From the NCBI GenBank assembly GCA_049999725.1, contig JBNGIS010032638.1, positions 1 to 24,746 of the forward strand: a DNA stretch of 24,746 nucleotides, read 5' to 3'. Positions within the stretch are counted from its first letter, which is position 1. Each line of letters starts with the position of its first letter. This DNA is from Haplomitrium mnioides (lineage: Eukaryota; Marchantiophyta; Haplomitriopsida; Calobryales). Position numbers and translations under genes: made by a program. Under the pieces are notes generated by a model, which was not told where the DNA came from, made no database searches, and worked only from the letters and a program-made list of their open reading frames with translations. Positions 1-9,581 of this stretch are shown piece by piece.

Positions 1-440
1 GTTTGGGTGTTGGAGTAGCTGGACCTAGTGACAGTCCAGTGATTGGAGGAGTGATTAGCCTTGGTTGTGTTAGGATGCAGCCTGTAGGAGAATGCTGCAA
101 GTTCATTCCTGTGTAATAACTGCATACACCCATGTTCATAGGAGGTGACATTGAATATCTGCAACCAGATTTACATCAAGCACAGTATTGGTGTGTACCT
201 CGAAGTCAATCGAGTTATGGTTGCTCTGTGTATGGTGGGAAGGAATGCATGCTTGACTGATGTTTGGGTGGGTTGAAAGTAGTGTGGAAATGCAAGGTGA
301 GAAGTTCGGGATTGTTAAGACCTGAATTCACTAACGAAGGTTCTAGGGTCGTCTTATTTAAGAGCCCGGTTGTTCTTTGTCCCCCCTTTCCTATGAAATA
401 GCACCAATTAGGTGTTAAAGAAGGAGGAAGGGGCATGACA
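1..440 (+). repeat. 5' LTR of element A, 3'-terminal 440 bp only
   Basis: The sequence is the reverse complement of 10669-11105 and 17463-17900, the ends of the two B LTRs, with clear but diverged similarity by eye. It ends in GGGGCATGACA at 440, followed at once by the leader and PBS. The terminal TGACA is the inverted match of the TGTCA that opens the 3' LTR at 9763. The start of this LTR lies outside the window. Short open frames here are not genes. Confidence 0.88.
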
Positions 441-450
441 TAGATTTTTT

Positions 451-468
451 TGGCGCTAGAAGGAGGGC
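451..468 (+). other. Primer binding site of element A
   Basis: TGGCGCTAGAAGGAGGGC begins 10 nt after the LTR end. A PBS begins with TGG, pairing with the CCA end of a tRNA, and this one differs from the common plant initiator-Met PBS (TGGTATCAGAGC). The same site occurs in element B on the other strand (17436-17453), also 9-10 nt from its LTR. Conservation between two diverged elements supports function. The tRNA species is not assigned. Confidence 0.75.
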
Positions 469-647
469 CAAAGGTTTGGAGAAACCTGAGACCAACTCAG
501 ACCCAAGTTATCACTATGTGCACCAGAGACCCAAAGTCAAATTGGGAAGCACATTCTGAGATACAAAGTTGTTGTGGGTGAGTCTGTTGAAGAAGAGTGG
601 TGGACGGAAGAGACTTTTGGATGGAAGTTGTAGTGGCCAGTTGAGGG
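469..647 (+). other. Untranslated leader of element A
   Basis: This purine-rich stretch between the PBS and the first gag-like ATG at 648 has no convincing open frame. The first ~50 bases align with the leader of element B on the minus strand (about 17385-17440, sharing AACCTGAGACCAAC), where B then jumps to a later part of gag. Confidence 0.6.
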
Positions 648-1245
648 ATGGCCAATCCAGTACCCCCCTCTGGGCTTCGGGGCCGATTTAAATACAAGTC
701 CTTCAAGGGATGCTCGAAGGATGACCCAAATGCATGCATGGACGACCTGGAAAACACTGCAGCAGCAAATGGCGAAGCCCATGTGAAAATTAGGATCCTG
801 CCAGCAGTGTTGAAAGGAGAAGCCCAACCTTGGTACTAAGACCTACCAAAGAACATCAAGAGGGACTAGGGAGCCTTCAAGGTTGCCTTTGTGTCAGAAT
901 TCTAAAAGATTGGGGAGGAGACAGAGGCTCTTATCCAGATAGGGCAGCTTCGAATGAAGAAGAAAGAATCGGTGAGGAAATTCTTACAAAGGTTCAAGAC
1001 GGTGGCAAGGAAGCTGAACCCACTTGCCACAGATGGGATGCTGACCTCATGGTTCTTGGCAGCCCTGCCCCGAGAAATAAGGACATGGGTGAGGCAAACT
1101 AACCCTCAAGATCTAGAAGCCAAGGTGATTGCCGCCCAATCCCACGTTTAAGCTGCCATCAGCAGCTCTCGAAACAGGTCAAGAGCTAAGTATGAGTCGG
1201 AGGACTCTTTAGAAAGCTCAAATAGTGATGAGGAGTCAGAAAAGA
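648..1245 (+). pseudogene. gag: gag, capsid-type domain, element A (broken)
   Basis: In one frame from ATG 648 the translation follows the retrotransposon Gag (capsid) pattern: LKGEAQPWY near codons 55-63, then GAFKVAF, then ESVRKFLQRFKTVARKLNP and ALPREIRTWV. In the living family this protein builds the cytoplasmic particle that packages the element RNA. The frame carries four stops (837, 867, 903 and 1149), and reading continues sensibly across each, so they are point mutations in an old coding sequence. After 1151 it becomes a Ser/Glu/Asp-rich tail (SRAKYESEDSLESSNSDEE). A frameshift near 1240-1260 then moves the coding frame to that of the nucleocapsid part. ATG 648 is chosen because it lies after the leader and opens the longest continuous homology. 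Confidence 0.8.
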
Positions 1246-2212
1246 GCTCCCATCCACCTCAAAGAGTGAGGTTGACTCAGACAGTAGCAGTTCAAGTGAG
1301 GATAGGTCGTCAAGAAGAAAGAAGAAGAAGAAGGAGCAAAAGAAGAAGAGGGAGGCCAAGGAAAGGAAAGACCGACAATCCCACTACCAAATGGACAACA
1401 AGAAAAGGAGATCAAGGAAAGGGGGGAAAGACCCGCTAGAGGAGTTGAGCGGAAAGATGGAGGCCATGAACATACTCCTAGCTAGAATCAAACCAGAGGG
1501 CCGACCACTACCCACCAAGAGGGTGGATGTATGGTGCATCAAGTGTAATAAGCACAAACATTCTCCTCAAGAGTGCCCTACTGAAGCCAACATCATTTAT
1601 TATGTGAGGGAGGAGCCTCTGGAATACAACCATGAAGAAGTTGAATATGTTCAAGAGGAGGCACCGGAAATTGTATACCAGATCAGCAATGGACCCCGTA
1701 CCCTCCTAGGAAGACCTGCAGGCATAGGGGCTAGGCAATCAAGCCGTTGGGTTGCAACCATGCCGCCAAGAACGACCATCATGGTGTGTTGGAATTGTGG
1801 TCAGCCCGGGCTCATCTCGCCTAACTGCCCTGAGCCAAGGAAACAGAACCATGGGCAACCGGCGGCATTGTGCTTTCAGTGGAAGGAGGGACATGTAGTT
1901 GGAAACTGTCCCCTCAATAAGAGGCCAGAAGTAGCCTCCAATGCAGGCGGGAATCCGCCGCCGCTGACAATAATCAACTTGATAGCTTTGGAATGGGCTG
2001 AGGCTACGAAGTGAGAATCTGAAGAGGAGGAAGATGCACTGCTAGGTTGGGAGACCCCCACACCAGAGGATTGCTACCAGGTGGTGACCAGATTGGGAGC
2101 CAAGTCCAAAAAGAAGGACAAGCACAGGAACGGGCGGAAGGCCAAGAAGGCAAAGGTTCAAGGGTCACCATCATTGAATGACTTAGATTACCAGCGGGAT
2201 AATCCCAAATGA
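1246..2212 (+). pseudogene. gag: gag, nucleocapsid part with zinc knuckles, element A (broken)
   Basis: This is the RNA-binding part of Gag. It opens with an acidic Ser/Asp run followed by a Lys/Arg run (SSSSEDRSSRRKKKKK), then an open stretch 1391-2014. Three CCHC-like knuckles are seen: CIKCNKHKHSPQEC (intact CX2CX4HX4C), CWNCGQPGLISPNC (the His is Leu) and CFQWKEGHVVGNC (second Cys is Trp and the loop is one residue short). One stop at 2012-2014 separates an acidic and then basic tail (EDCYQVVTRLGAKSKKKDK) that ends at the stop 2210-2212. Element B keeps a homologous tail and the middle knuckle with its His. Later coding parts lie in the same frame, which fits a gag-pro fusion or read-through. 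Confidence 0.8.
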
Positions 2213-2584
2213 TTTTATCCAAAGCAGCAGGAGGAGGTGAGGAGGCAACTCGCGGCCTTGGACGCCGCCGAAGAAAAGAATGCGGCCACTCAGACCATGA
2301 GGGAGGTCAAGAGGCAACAAGGGTTGGAAAAATCAAAAGAGCTCAAGGAACTTCTATCATCTACGGTCGGGGCATCGAAACCTAACCCTTACAGCATTCA
2401 GGTTGATGTCTGGGACTGCCCTATCACAGCTATTGTGGGGCTATTAATCAAAGATAGCCCATTGTATAGAAGACCACTGAGGGAGTTGCTGATGGGAGCC
2501 AAAAGACGGAAAAAACTACCTTAGATGGGGGCCTAAGCAGAGCTACGGTGGGTATGTGAAGACAAGGGTGCCCCAGAGATTGAT
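2213..2584 (+). pseudogene. gag/protease linker, charged coiled-coil-like, element A
   Basis: An open stretch in the gag-NC frame (2237-2524) encodes a Lys/Glu/Gln-rich segment (RRQLAALDAAEEKNAATQ, then KSKELKELL), probably helical. It is followed by SIQVDVWDCPITAIVGLLI, which resembles the region just before the protease of plant gypsy elements. A stop at 2522-2524 and others up to ~2590 break it. Element B retains a recognisable match (KELEEFIVEEQ...IIQVEVEE, minus strand near 16540-16640), which shows it belongs to the family and is not an insertion. Confidence 0.6.
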
Positions 2585-3067
2585 ATCTAGATCGCTGGGT
2601 GTACACTATCTCTGGTACCGGTGGATGGGGGAGCAGGAGTCAAAATCATGGTCAAGGAGACTGCCCACAGATTGGGGTTCAAAGACTTCCAACATACCGC
2701 TCGAATAATGAGATTGGTAGACGGGTCCCGAGTCAAGCCCTTGGTTGCTCTCTTGCAAGTACCTACTACCATTGGTGGCAAAGAGTTTCGACTAAATTAT
2801 TTGGTGATGCGGACAACGCGAGCATCCCCTTACCCGGTACTAATTAGGAGACCCAGGCTGTACATGGCTAGAGTCATGCATAACTGGGGGAATTCGACAC
2901 TAGTCTTTGGTCCAGAGAGAACGATAATGCACTATGGACCAGTGCCACACCAAGGGGAGACGCAACCTGAAACGGAGTATGAAAGCGAATGGTCGGAGAA
3001 GAGGCGGAGGATTCAAAGAACCATTATTGGGTTTAGGTGGTTGGCGAAGCCACGGAGGAAGATCTGA
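2585..3067 (+). pseudogene. pro: pro: retroviral-type aspartic protease, element A (broken)
   Basis: The active-site segment reads VPVDGGAGVKIM, with the catalytic Asp codon at 2624-2626. The D-G-G-A form is a plausible variant of the DTG/DSG box of gypsy proteases. About 85 residues on, VLIRRPRLYMARVMHNWGN matches the conserved C-terminal part of the domain. In an intact element this enzyme cuts Gag-Pol inside the particle. The open frame runs to the stop at 3065-3067, in the same frame as gag-NC. There is no usable ATG near the active site, as expected for a polyprotein segment. The stop codons upstream (2522-2590) mean this copy cannot be made as a fusion. Confidence 0.75.
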
Positions 3068-3447
3068 TGGGAAGGGGTACGGTGATGGTCAACTAGATAG
3101 AGCTGGCGGGGAGCATGGAAGCCAAATCTGGCACAGAGGAGACAGTGGAGAGTTGGGTGATTGGTGGGAGTGCTGAACCCAACCTTAAAGGAGAGTCATG
3201 CCCCAAAGAGCTGAGCCATCCCCACCAGCAAGAAGGGAGCAGTTGGGATAAGAAGGTAACCATCCGTAATCCAACCTTGGTGCAAGGTGGGTCGCGGCTG
3301 GCCACTCTGGAAGCTGTTGACAACCCACACCTGAGGAATGAGATGGGGGTTGTAAGAATAGAGCAACATTGGGAGGTGATTGTTCATGAGGGATGAGCAT
3401 TCCAAGTAGGGTTTGGCCTACCAGTAGTTGAGGAGCAAGCCTTGATT
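3068..3447 (+). pseudogene. pro-RT linker, decayed, element A
   Basis: No domain is recognisable here. The segment GTVMVN(stop)IELAGSMEAKSG, at about 3078-3130, has a clear match in element B on the minus strand (GTVMVNQIELARSMGAKSG, near 16440-16510), where the stop is a Gln. That shows the region was once coding. From ~3115 to 3396 one frame is open but has no recognised motif. The main frame shifts somewhere here, because the RT is read in another frame than the protease. Confidence 0.5.
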
Positions 3448-3977
3448 TAGGCCCTAACAAACTTCAGCGACATTTTTGCCTAGAGCCACACAGACCTAAA
3501 GGGAGTCCCAAGGGAGTTGGGCGAGCATCGCATTGACCTAGAACCCACGGCTGTACCGATAAGGCAGCGCCAATATCGAATGAATCCCAAGTTCTCTTTG
3601 ATTGTGAAAGAGGAGATAGACAAGTTGTTTGAGGCGGGCTTCATTTACCCCGTCTTGATTAGCGAATGGGTGTCTCCTTTGGTGGTGGTACCCAAGAAGA
3701 TTGGAATGGACGGCAAACAAAAAATCAGGGTGTGCCAAGACTTAAGGAAGCTAAATGAGGCAACTAAGAAGGACCATTACCCTCTACCATTCACAGATGG
3801 GGTGTTGGACTTAGTGGCAGGGCATGAAGTCTACAATTTCATGGATGGTTATTCCAAGTACAATCAGATATGGATCAAGGAGGAGGACCAGTTGAAAACA
3901 GCATTCACCATGGAGTGGAGGGTGTTTGCCTTCAGAAGAATGCCATTTGGGTTGTGTAACGCGCCAGAGAATTGGGA
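3448..3977 (+). pseudogene. pol: RT, N-terminal half (fingers and start of palm), element A
   Basis: After stops at 3448 and 3481 the translation is a textbook gypsy RT: HRIDLEPTAVPIRQRQYRMN, GFIYPVLISEWVSPLVVVPKK, KIRVCQDLRKLNEATKKDHYPLP, then VYNFMDGYSKYNQI with the first catalytic Asp (3844-3846), and FRRMPFGLCNAP at about 3937-3966. The usual DGYSGYNQI has Lys in place of Gly here. The domain stops abruptly after NAP because solo LTR C is inserted at 3978. The palm resumes at 7355. An open frame continues to 4593, but everything after about 3978 is LTR sequence and not RT. Confidence 0.92.
3973..3977. repeat. Target-site duplication of solo LTR C, left copy
   Basis: TGGGA immediately precedes the TG that opens LTR C. 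The same five bases follow the CA that closes it (7356-7360). Five base pairs is the normal duplication size for Ty3/gypsy integration. Joining the flanks leaves about 8 nt more than RT homology expects, so the exact border is tentative. Confidence 0.5.
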
Positions 3978-4739
3978 TGATGATAGAAAATTTTGCTTTA
4001 CAGAAGCAGCATCGACACAATTCCGCTCTAGTAAGTGCAAGGGCGCCTCAAGAGCAATAGAGATCCTTCAATCTGTAGGTAAGAACAGGGCGCATTTTTC
4101 CTTGGAGGAGAACGAGATCATGGTGAAAGAAGAGAAGGGGGCAGTGATCGCCAACCAGGGGAGGGGTACCACTAAAAATCCAAATTGGGCAAGCGAGAAC
4201 CTGTGGGTCTCATGGGGATGCGGGAATCGAAGCCGAGCGGAGAAGAAGGGAACGCCCACCCAAGGCGAAGTGATCGGAGGAGGAAGAGCGGATCTACAAC
4301 ATAGAAACCCGAAGGCACTCAGGGGAGAGAGAGACCTCGGACATTGCATGCAGCTGCCACACATCAAGAGCAACAATCAGGGAAGGAAGGAGGAGTTGGG
4401 ATCGTCACAAGGGCAAGCTAGACCAAGGAGCGGGGGACGCCTCGATCCCACAAGCGTGAGTGCGCTCTACAAGGGTCCGACCCTTCTCTTCGAATCCTCA
4501 GATCTTCGTGGAAACGTGGAATCGTCTGAGGGCTCCGAAGGATTCCACGGAAACGTGGCATCTCCAAAGTGCTTCAAGGGATTCCACGAATGACGTGGCG
4601 GCTCCAGGAAGCCCGTGGATCTTCATGGAAAGTGGTGGGGCCTAGAGAACTTAACGGGATTGCACCTCTCTAAGTAGGGAACCCAGTAAAGTGGGTTCCG
4701 ATCTGTTTTACGACGTGAGGAGCCCACTTAACATGGATT

Positions 4740-5210
4740 TGTTGAGAGGCCCAACCAGAGAGCAAGGAAGGATCACCCGAAAAGGCAATCTATCGTGGGT
4801 CCGGTCAAAGGAGAACCAAAGAGTGTCAAAAGGGTGACTTATTGATGATTCGACCAAAGGAGAACCGAGGAAGCCGAAGGGGTGACCTAGCGCAGATCTG
4901 ATGGGAGGAGAACCATAGGAGAGCCGAAAGGAAGATGAATCACAAGTATGGTCAGACGAAGAGCAAGTAAAGGCAAAACAACGACCTATCCACAATCCAA
5001 CCAGAGGAGAACCGAGGAAGCCGAAAGGGTGACACATTGCAATTATGGCTAGAAAAAGATCAAACAATGCCAAAAGGGTGACCTATCGATGATCTGACCG
5101 GAGGAGAACCAAAGGGTGCCAAATAGGCAATCTAGCGCAGATCTGATTGGAGGAAGAGCAAGCCGTATCGAAAAGAGGATCTATCACCAATCCGACGAGG
5201 ACAAGTGGGA
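4740..5210 (+). repeat. Tandem array of ~49-bp repeats in LTR C
   Basis: Units begin near 4790, 4839, 4887, then 5082, 5132 and 5181, with spacings 48-50. The core is CTATCGATGATCTGACC followed by GGAGGAGAACCAAAGGGTGCC. The middle units (4930-5080) are more diverged. The same unit is found in LTR A (22712-22920) and, inverted, in both B LTRs. Confidence 0.7.
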
Positions 5211-5440
5211 AAGTTCGATGGGGTACGATCATGATGATGAAAGTTTGACGAAGGATGCGAGGGCCGGTTCAAAGAGGATCTCCGTGTAGTTTTTATATTG
5301 AACGGGACGACAACTTAGCAAAGGGAACCTTGGTAGCATACCGTTCTTATCACGAGGGAGTTCCGAAACGACAACATCGGCACAGTTCTTACTCGGCAAG
5401 GGAAGGTTTTACGAATGACATGGCATCCGCGGAAGAAAGA

Positions 5441-5680
5441 AGGAGGTCAGCGCGGTGGTCCACCTACCCCTTTGCAGGGCGGCGTTGGACGACGTTCTTC
5501 GGATGACGTGGCGACCTTAGAAGCTTTGGATAAGTCAAAGGACACACGGCAGCAGGTGGGAGCCCGTCGGGCCTCAAGCCACGAGGAGGTCAACTTCGGA
5601 GAAAGGAGTCAGTGCGGCGGTCCACCTACCCCTTTGCGGGGCGGCGTCAGATGGCAGGGCCTTGGATGACGTGGCGCTTG
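5441..5680 (+). repeat. Two-copy direct repeat with TGACGTGGCG motif in LTR C
   Basis: CACCTACCCCTTTGC followed by GGGCGGCGT occurs at 5461-5485 and again at 5623-5647, 162 bp apart. Each copy is followed by TGACGTGGCG (5504-5513 and 5667-5676). A further TGACGTGGCG is at 4591-4600 and a variant at 5416. ACGT-core boxes of this kind are typical plant bZIP sites. The LTR promoter may lie here (CTATAAAG at about 5710), but that is inference. Confidence 0.55.
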
Positions 5681-7354
5681 GAGGAGTCTCTTGGAATATT
5701 CGAGCGAATCTATAAAGATTCTGTGGACTAGGGTCAGCGGGGCGCTTCAGAACTCTGTTCCGAGGAACCCTTTGAACTTGGTTTTGCGGGAATCTGCGGA
5801 ATCTTAGCTTTCAAGATTCCTCAGACTCCTTGTAGAGTTACCGTTGTACTTAGCGCTTCTCGACCAATTGGCAGGATACGTGGTGCGCTCTCCTTTTTTG
5901 TTGTAACAGGAATAACGACCTCATGGGACACACGTCACAACTTCCCATTCCGAGCCCAACGAGATTAACGACCTTTCAACGGGAAGGGCTTGGAGGATCA
6001 GCGCGCGCTCGGGGGGTATACATCGGAGGCCTCCAAATTTGTTCAGGTTGATGCACAAGCAATCTATGGACACGAAAGCAACCTCAAGACAAGGAAATCG
6101 CAACTAGGTAAGGCAAGAGGAAGAATCCAGTGAGAAGCTACGTGAAGCGAGTGAGCTCGCACTGAGGGCAAGCAGGGGTAGAGGTGGACTTGAGGGGCGC
6201 TGAGAATCGCTGGGCGAGGAGCTTTAGAGGCTCAGGCAATCCAGGTGAACTCATTCCCATGAGTGTACCAAGGGCGAAGGTGGATTGATACGGGAGTCTA
6301 GAAGGATTCTTGCTTGCTGAGAAATCGAGAGAGGTTGCTAAGTGAAGAGCTTGGGGTCGTCTCTGCATTCCCTATGCATGAGCATCAACCCAGAGTGTTC
6401 GGAGTACACTTTGGTGTAATTCTTCAAGTGGAGCTGACAAGGAGGGGGCTGCGTTAGTGCCCGCGTATTGGACAGTAAGACCTATCGAGGCTCGGGGTGG
6501 AGTGGGCTACATGCAGTCGGGAAGACTGTCTTCCAAAGGTGGAAGTCAAAGAAATCCTCTTCCTAGCCTGAGGAAGTAAAGTCAAGGCTTCTCGCAAGGG
6601 AAGTTGAAAAACTATCTAGAGAGGTGTGTGTGGGTTGATGTTGGTGTGAAGGCTGGAAGGCAGCAACTGATTCACAAGGGAAGGATCTGTTGGTGAGATC
6701 AATCCAGAGGGCCTTCAAAGAACTCTGTTTCCTATTGCAGTACATAGTGCATATGTGTTTGTGTATCTGTGTATAGTTAGATTTACATTTTGCATTTGAG
6801 TTCAAAGACCTTTTAGACTAGGACACATCACAACCAGTTGAGCAAACCCTAGGACAGCTCTAGAAAGGGAGTCAAGTCCCTTGACACATCCAAGTGATCC
6901 TGGGGGTAAATGCTCTCTATTTCTGATCTTGTTGCACAGTTGGGAATTAGTTCATCTTAGGAGAGTTAGGATCATTTGTATCAGTCATGTGACAACCATG
7001 AGAGGGGGAGTTCAGTACTCTATCATTCGTTCATTGGTGGAGGTCACAACACCTTTCTGCCCCACATGATACAAGGTGGCAGGGTCTCAAGAGTTGGACC
7101 CTTGGAATAAAGTGAAGGAATTACACAAGGAAAGCTGGGTGTGGCAATTGTGGACTAGGGGTTGCATGAGTGAATGATTTGAGTGTAACCAAAAGAGAGT
7201 GAGTGGTGAGAAAAAAGGCTGGTAGGGAAAGGGAGAACCCTTAAAGCCTCAAAGTGATAACTGACAAGGGGCCATCTCAGAAAAGAACCTGAAAGCCCTG
7301 AATCTGTCCTCCCTTGCCTTCAAAGCAGCATTTGAAAAGGTTAAGGCTTGAAAC

Positions 7355-7655
7355 ATGGGAGTGATACAAAGGATGATGATGAATAATTTCCATGATTACT
7401 TGAGGAAGTTTTTGGAGATTTTCATAGATGACTTTGTGGTGTATGGGAGAGCGTGTGATCACGAGCAGGATGTGAGGCTCACCCTCTAGCGTTGTCAGGA
7501 AACATGGTTGAGGTTGCACCCTTGGAAATGCTTCTTCGGAGTCAAGGAGGGCATACTCTTAGGCCACCTAGCATCCAATTAGGGAATCGAGGTGGACCAA
7601 GAGAAGGTGAGTAATTGGATGAGAGTAACAATCCCCACTAATCTGAAGGTGGTGC
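7355..7655 (+). pseudogene. pol: RT, C-terminal half with IDD catalytic motif, element A
   Basis: RT homology resumes with QRMMMNNFHDYLRKFLEIF and the catalytic FIDDFVVYG; the Asp pair is at 7427-7432 and is intact. The thumb follows (RLHPWKCFFGVKEGILLGH, then GIEVDQEKV). Two in-frame stops are at 7487 and 7580. Near 7650 a run of T (GGTTTTTATGGG) holds one base too many, and the frame shifts so that the next motif, GCVGYYKRFI, is read in the RNase H frame. Together with 3448-3977 this is one RT domain split by LTR C. Confidence 0.9.
7356..7360. repeat. Target-site duplication of solo LTR C, right copy
   Basis: TGGGA is identical to 3973-3977 and directly follows the terminal CA of LTR C. 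RT coding similarity resumes at once (VIQRMMMNNFHDYLRKF). Confidence 0.5.
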
Positions 7656-8387
7656 ATGGTTTTTATGGGTTGTGTAGGGTATTATAAGAGATTCATTGCC
7701 CACTTCGCACTAGTAGCACTACCTCTCACAAGAATGACCAGGGTTGGCAACGACTTTGAGCCCACACCAAAAAGGCTGTCTAGTTTTAATGAGCTAAAGA
7801 GGAGGCTCGCAAATGCACCGGTGCTCATATTGCCTACTTGGGGGAAGGAGTTTCACGTCATGATTGATGTGTCAGGGTTCTGTATAGGTGCAATACTCAG
7901 CCAGTTAGATGAGGAAGGTCAAGACCATCCAATTTACTTTGCGAGTAGATTGCTGTCTTCCGTAGAGAAGAACTACTCAGCAACAAACCAAGAGGCCCTA
8001 GGAATCATATACTTGCTGAAGAAATTCCGGCACTATCTGCTCCACTACAAGGTGATATTTCATACAAATCACAATGCCTTTAAGTACATGGTTAACAAAC
8101 CTGACTTGACAGGGAGGATTGCAAGGTGGATGCTCATCTTCAAGGAGTTCAATTTCGAGATGCGAGTCAAACCAGGGAAGAAGCACCTCAATGCCGATTT
8201 ATTCTCCAGGATGGACGGGCCAGTCAATGCAAATGAGGTAGATGACATTTTTCTAGATGAGGATCTGTTTCATGTCAGAGCAGAGAAGCCCATAGAATAT
8301 TCTAGCATCATACAATTCCTTCTTTCCGTACAGTTATATGGAAGGGCATCAGCAAGGAGGCAGCGGCAGTCTTCCTCTAGAAGGTGA
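7656..8387 (+). pseudogene. pol: RT connection and RNase H domain, element A (broken)
   Basis: An open stretch of 243 codons starts with GCVGYYKRFIAHFALVALPL (RT connection), then FNELKRRLANAPVL. The RNase H fold follows: VMIDVSGFCIGAILSQ (first catalytic Asp), IYFASRLLSSVEKNYSATNQEAL (catalytic Glu), IFHTNHNAFKYM and HLNADLFSRM (last catalytic Asp). Family members have TDH where this copy has TNH, so one acidic residue is lost. RNase H removes the RNA strand during reverse transcription. The end of the ORF (after about 8340) reads out of frame. The true continuation, in the integrase frame, is VLHKQGMDGTLKRCLE from about 8409. Confidence 0.92.
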
Positions 8388-9581
8388 GGCCTTATTTGAT
8401 GATAAAGCGGGTGCTGCATAAGCAAGGGATGGATGGAACACTCAAGAGGTGCTTGGAGAAGGATCAAGCCATGGTGGTGATGAGGGCACTACATGGAGAA
8501 GAGGTGGGTGGCCACTTCGCAGCAGAAACCACGGTATGGAAGGTGCTGAGCGCAGGGTACTGGTGGCCTATCTTGCACAGAGATGTGTATTTCTTTGTGA
8601 AGAAATGTGACTCCTGTCAAAGGACAAGGAAACCACCGGCCTCTCAACATCACCCGTTGGTTTCAATTATCCAATTGGCGCCTTTTCAGAAGTGGGGTAT
8701 CGACTTCATTGGGCCAATCGCACCCTCCACCCGCCGGAGGAACCGGTACATCCTGCTGGCTATAGACTACACGACTAAGTGGGTCAAAGCAAGGGCCACC
8801 CGAAAAGATGATGCGAGGATGGTCGCAGCCTTCTTATATGAGCAGATTTTTTGCAAGTTTGGGGCACCACTGGAGCTGGTCAGCAACCAAGGCACGCACT
8901 TTGTAAACTAGGTGGTGGCAAGATTTAACGAGCCAGTATTTGATCAAGCACCGCCGGACGACAGCTTATCATCCGAAGGCCAATGGGCTGACAGAGAGAG
9001 CAAACAAAATAATGGGGAAAATCCTCAGCAAGTCAATGGGTGCCAACAAGGCAGATTGGGATCTGAAGTTGATAACCGCAACCCACGCTTACAATCTGGC
9101 CTACAATACTATGACAGACCACTGCCCCTACTTTCTAGTTTTCGGGCAGCATGCCCTAGTACCAATAGAATTCGACATGTCGATGGCGATGGTGGTAGTT
9201 GAAGAGAGGTTGGAGGAAAACCAGAGTAGGACAGAGAGAATACATCAGCTGGAGGCGTTGGAGGAGACGCGAGTGCAGGCCCAAGGACAGTTGGAGCACT
9301 AACAGGAGTTAAGAAAAAAACAACATGACAAAGGGCTCAAACCGATGGATGCGCGAGACGGGGATCTGGTGTTGTTATATTATAGCATGGTGGTGCACTT
9401 TCCCGAAAAGTTGCACACCAAGTGGATGGGATCGTTTGTGCTCTCTAAGTTGCATTCAAACGGGTCAGCAGAGCTAGAGACTTTGGAAGGAGAGAAGATC
9501 ACCAATCGGGTACACTATGATCGACTCAAGAAATATGTCAATTGGGAGCAGGATGAGAGAGAAGCGATAGAGGCTCACTAG
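8384..9581 (+). pseudogene. int: Integrase, element A (broken)
   Basis: The zinc-binding HHCC domain is seen as LHGEEVGGHF ... KKCDSCQRTRKPP (about 8490-8635). The catalytic core follows: QKWGIDFIGPI with Asp 8702-8704, YILLAIDYTTKWV, and LELVSNQGTHFVN, where the second catalytic Asp is Asn (8885-8887). A stop comes at 8909, then a frameshift near 8928 to the frame with TTAYHPKANGLTERANK, which holds the catalytic Glu (8994-8996). This frame runs to a stop at 9300-9302. Past the stop, in the same frame, the C-terminal domain (DARDGDLVLLYYS ... HTKWMGSFVL ... RVHYDRLKKYVNW) ends at 9581. No chromodomain is present. Integrase inserts the cDNA into chromosomes; this copy cannot. Confidence 0.92.

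Larger units (their letters stand above)
3978..7355 (+). mobile_element. Solo LTR C of a related element, inserted in the RT of element A
   Basis: About 3.38 kb separate the two halves of the RT. The block opens TGATGATAG and closes TTGAAACA (TG...CA) between perfect TGGGA copies. It is homologous along its length to the LTR of element A: 4600-4760 matches 10640-10668 joined to 22569-22690; 4740-5200 is the same repeat array; 6120-6240 matches 23900-24030; 6400-6640 matches 24190-24420. No PBS, gag, pol or PPT lies inside, so it is best read as a solo LTR left by recombination between the two LTRs of a full element. Its outer ~600 bp on the left and ~350 bp on the right have no obvious match, and its termini differ from the TGTCA...TGACA of A and B. 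Its open frames (e.g. 5255-5669) look non-coding. Confidence 0.65.

Noticed and set aside
3978-4593. C-terminal ~200 codons of the long open frame 3517-4593, seemingly an RT with a novel extension.
   Set aside because: RT homology stops at NAP near 3966 and resumes at 7355. The extension is LTR C sequence read through by chance.
7300-7345. Peptide SLAFKAAFEKVKA just before the RT resumes, resembling the RT-RNase H connection (AFEKIK-like).
   Set aside because: It is short, in the wrong place and ends in a stop. It lies at the end of LTR C and is most likely coincidence.
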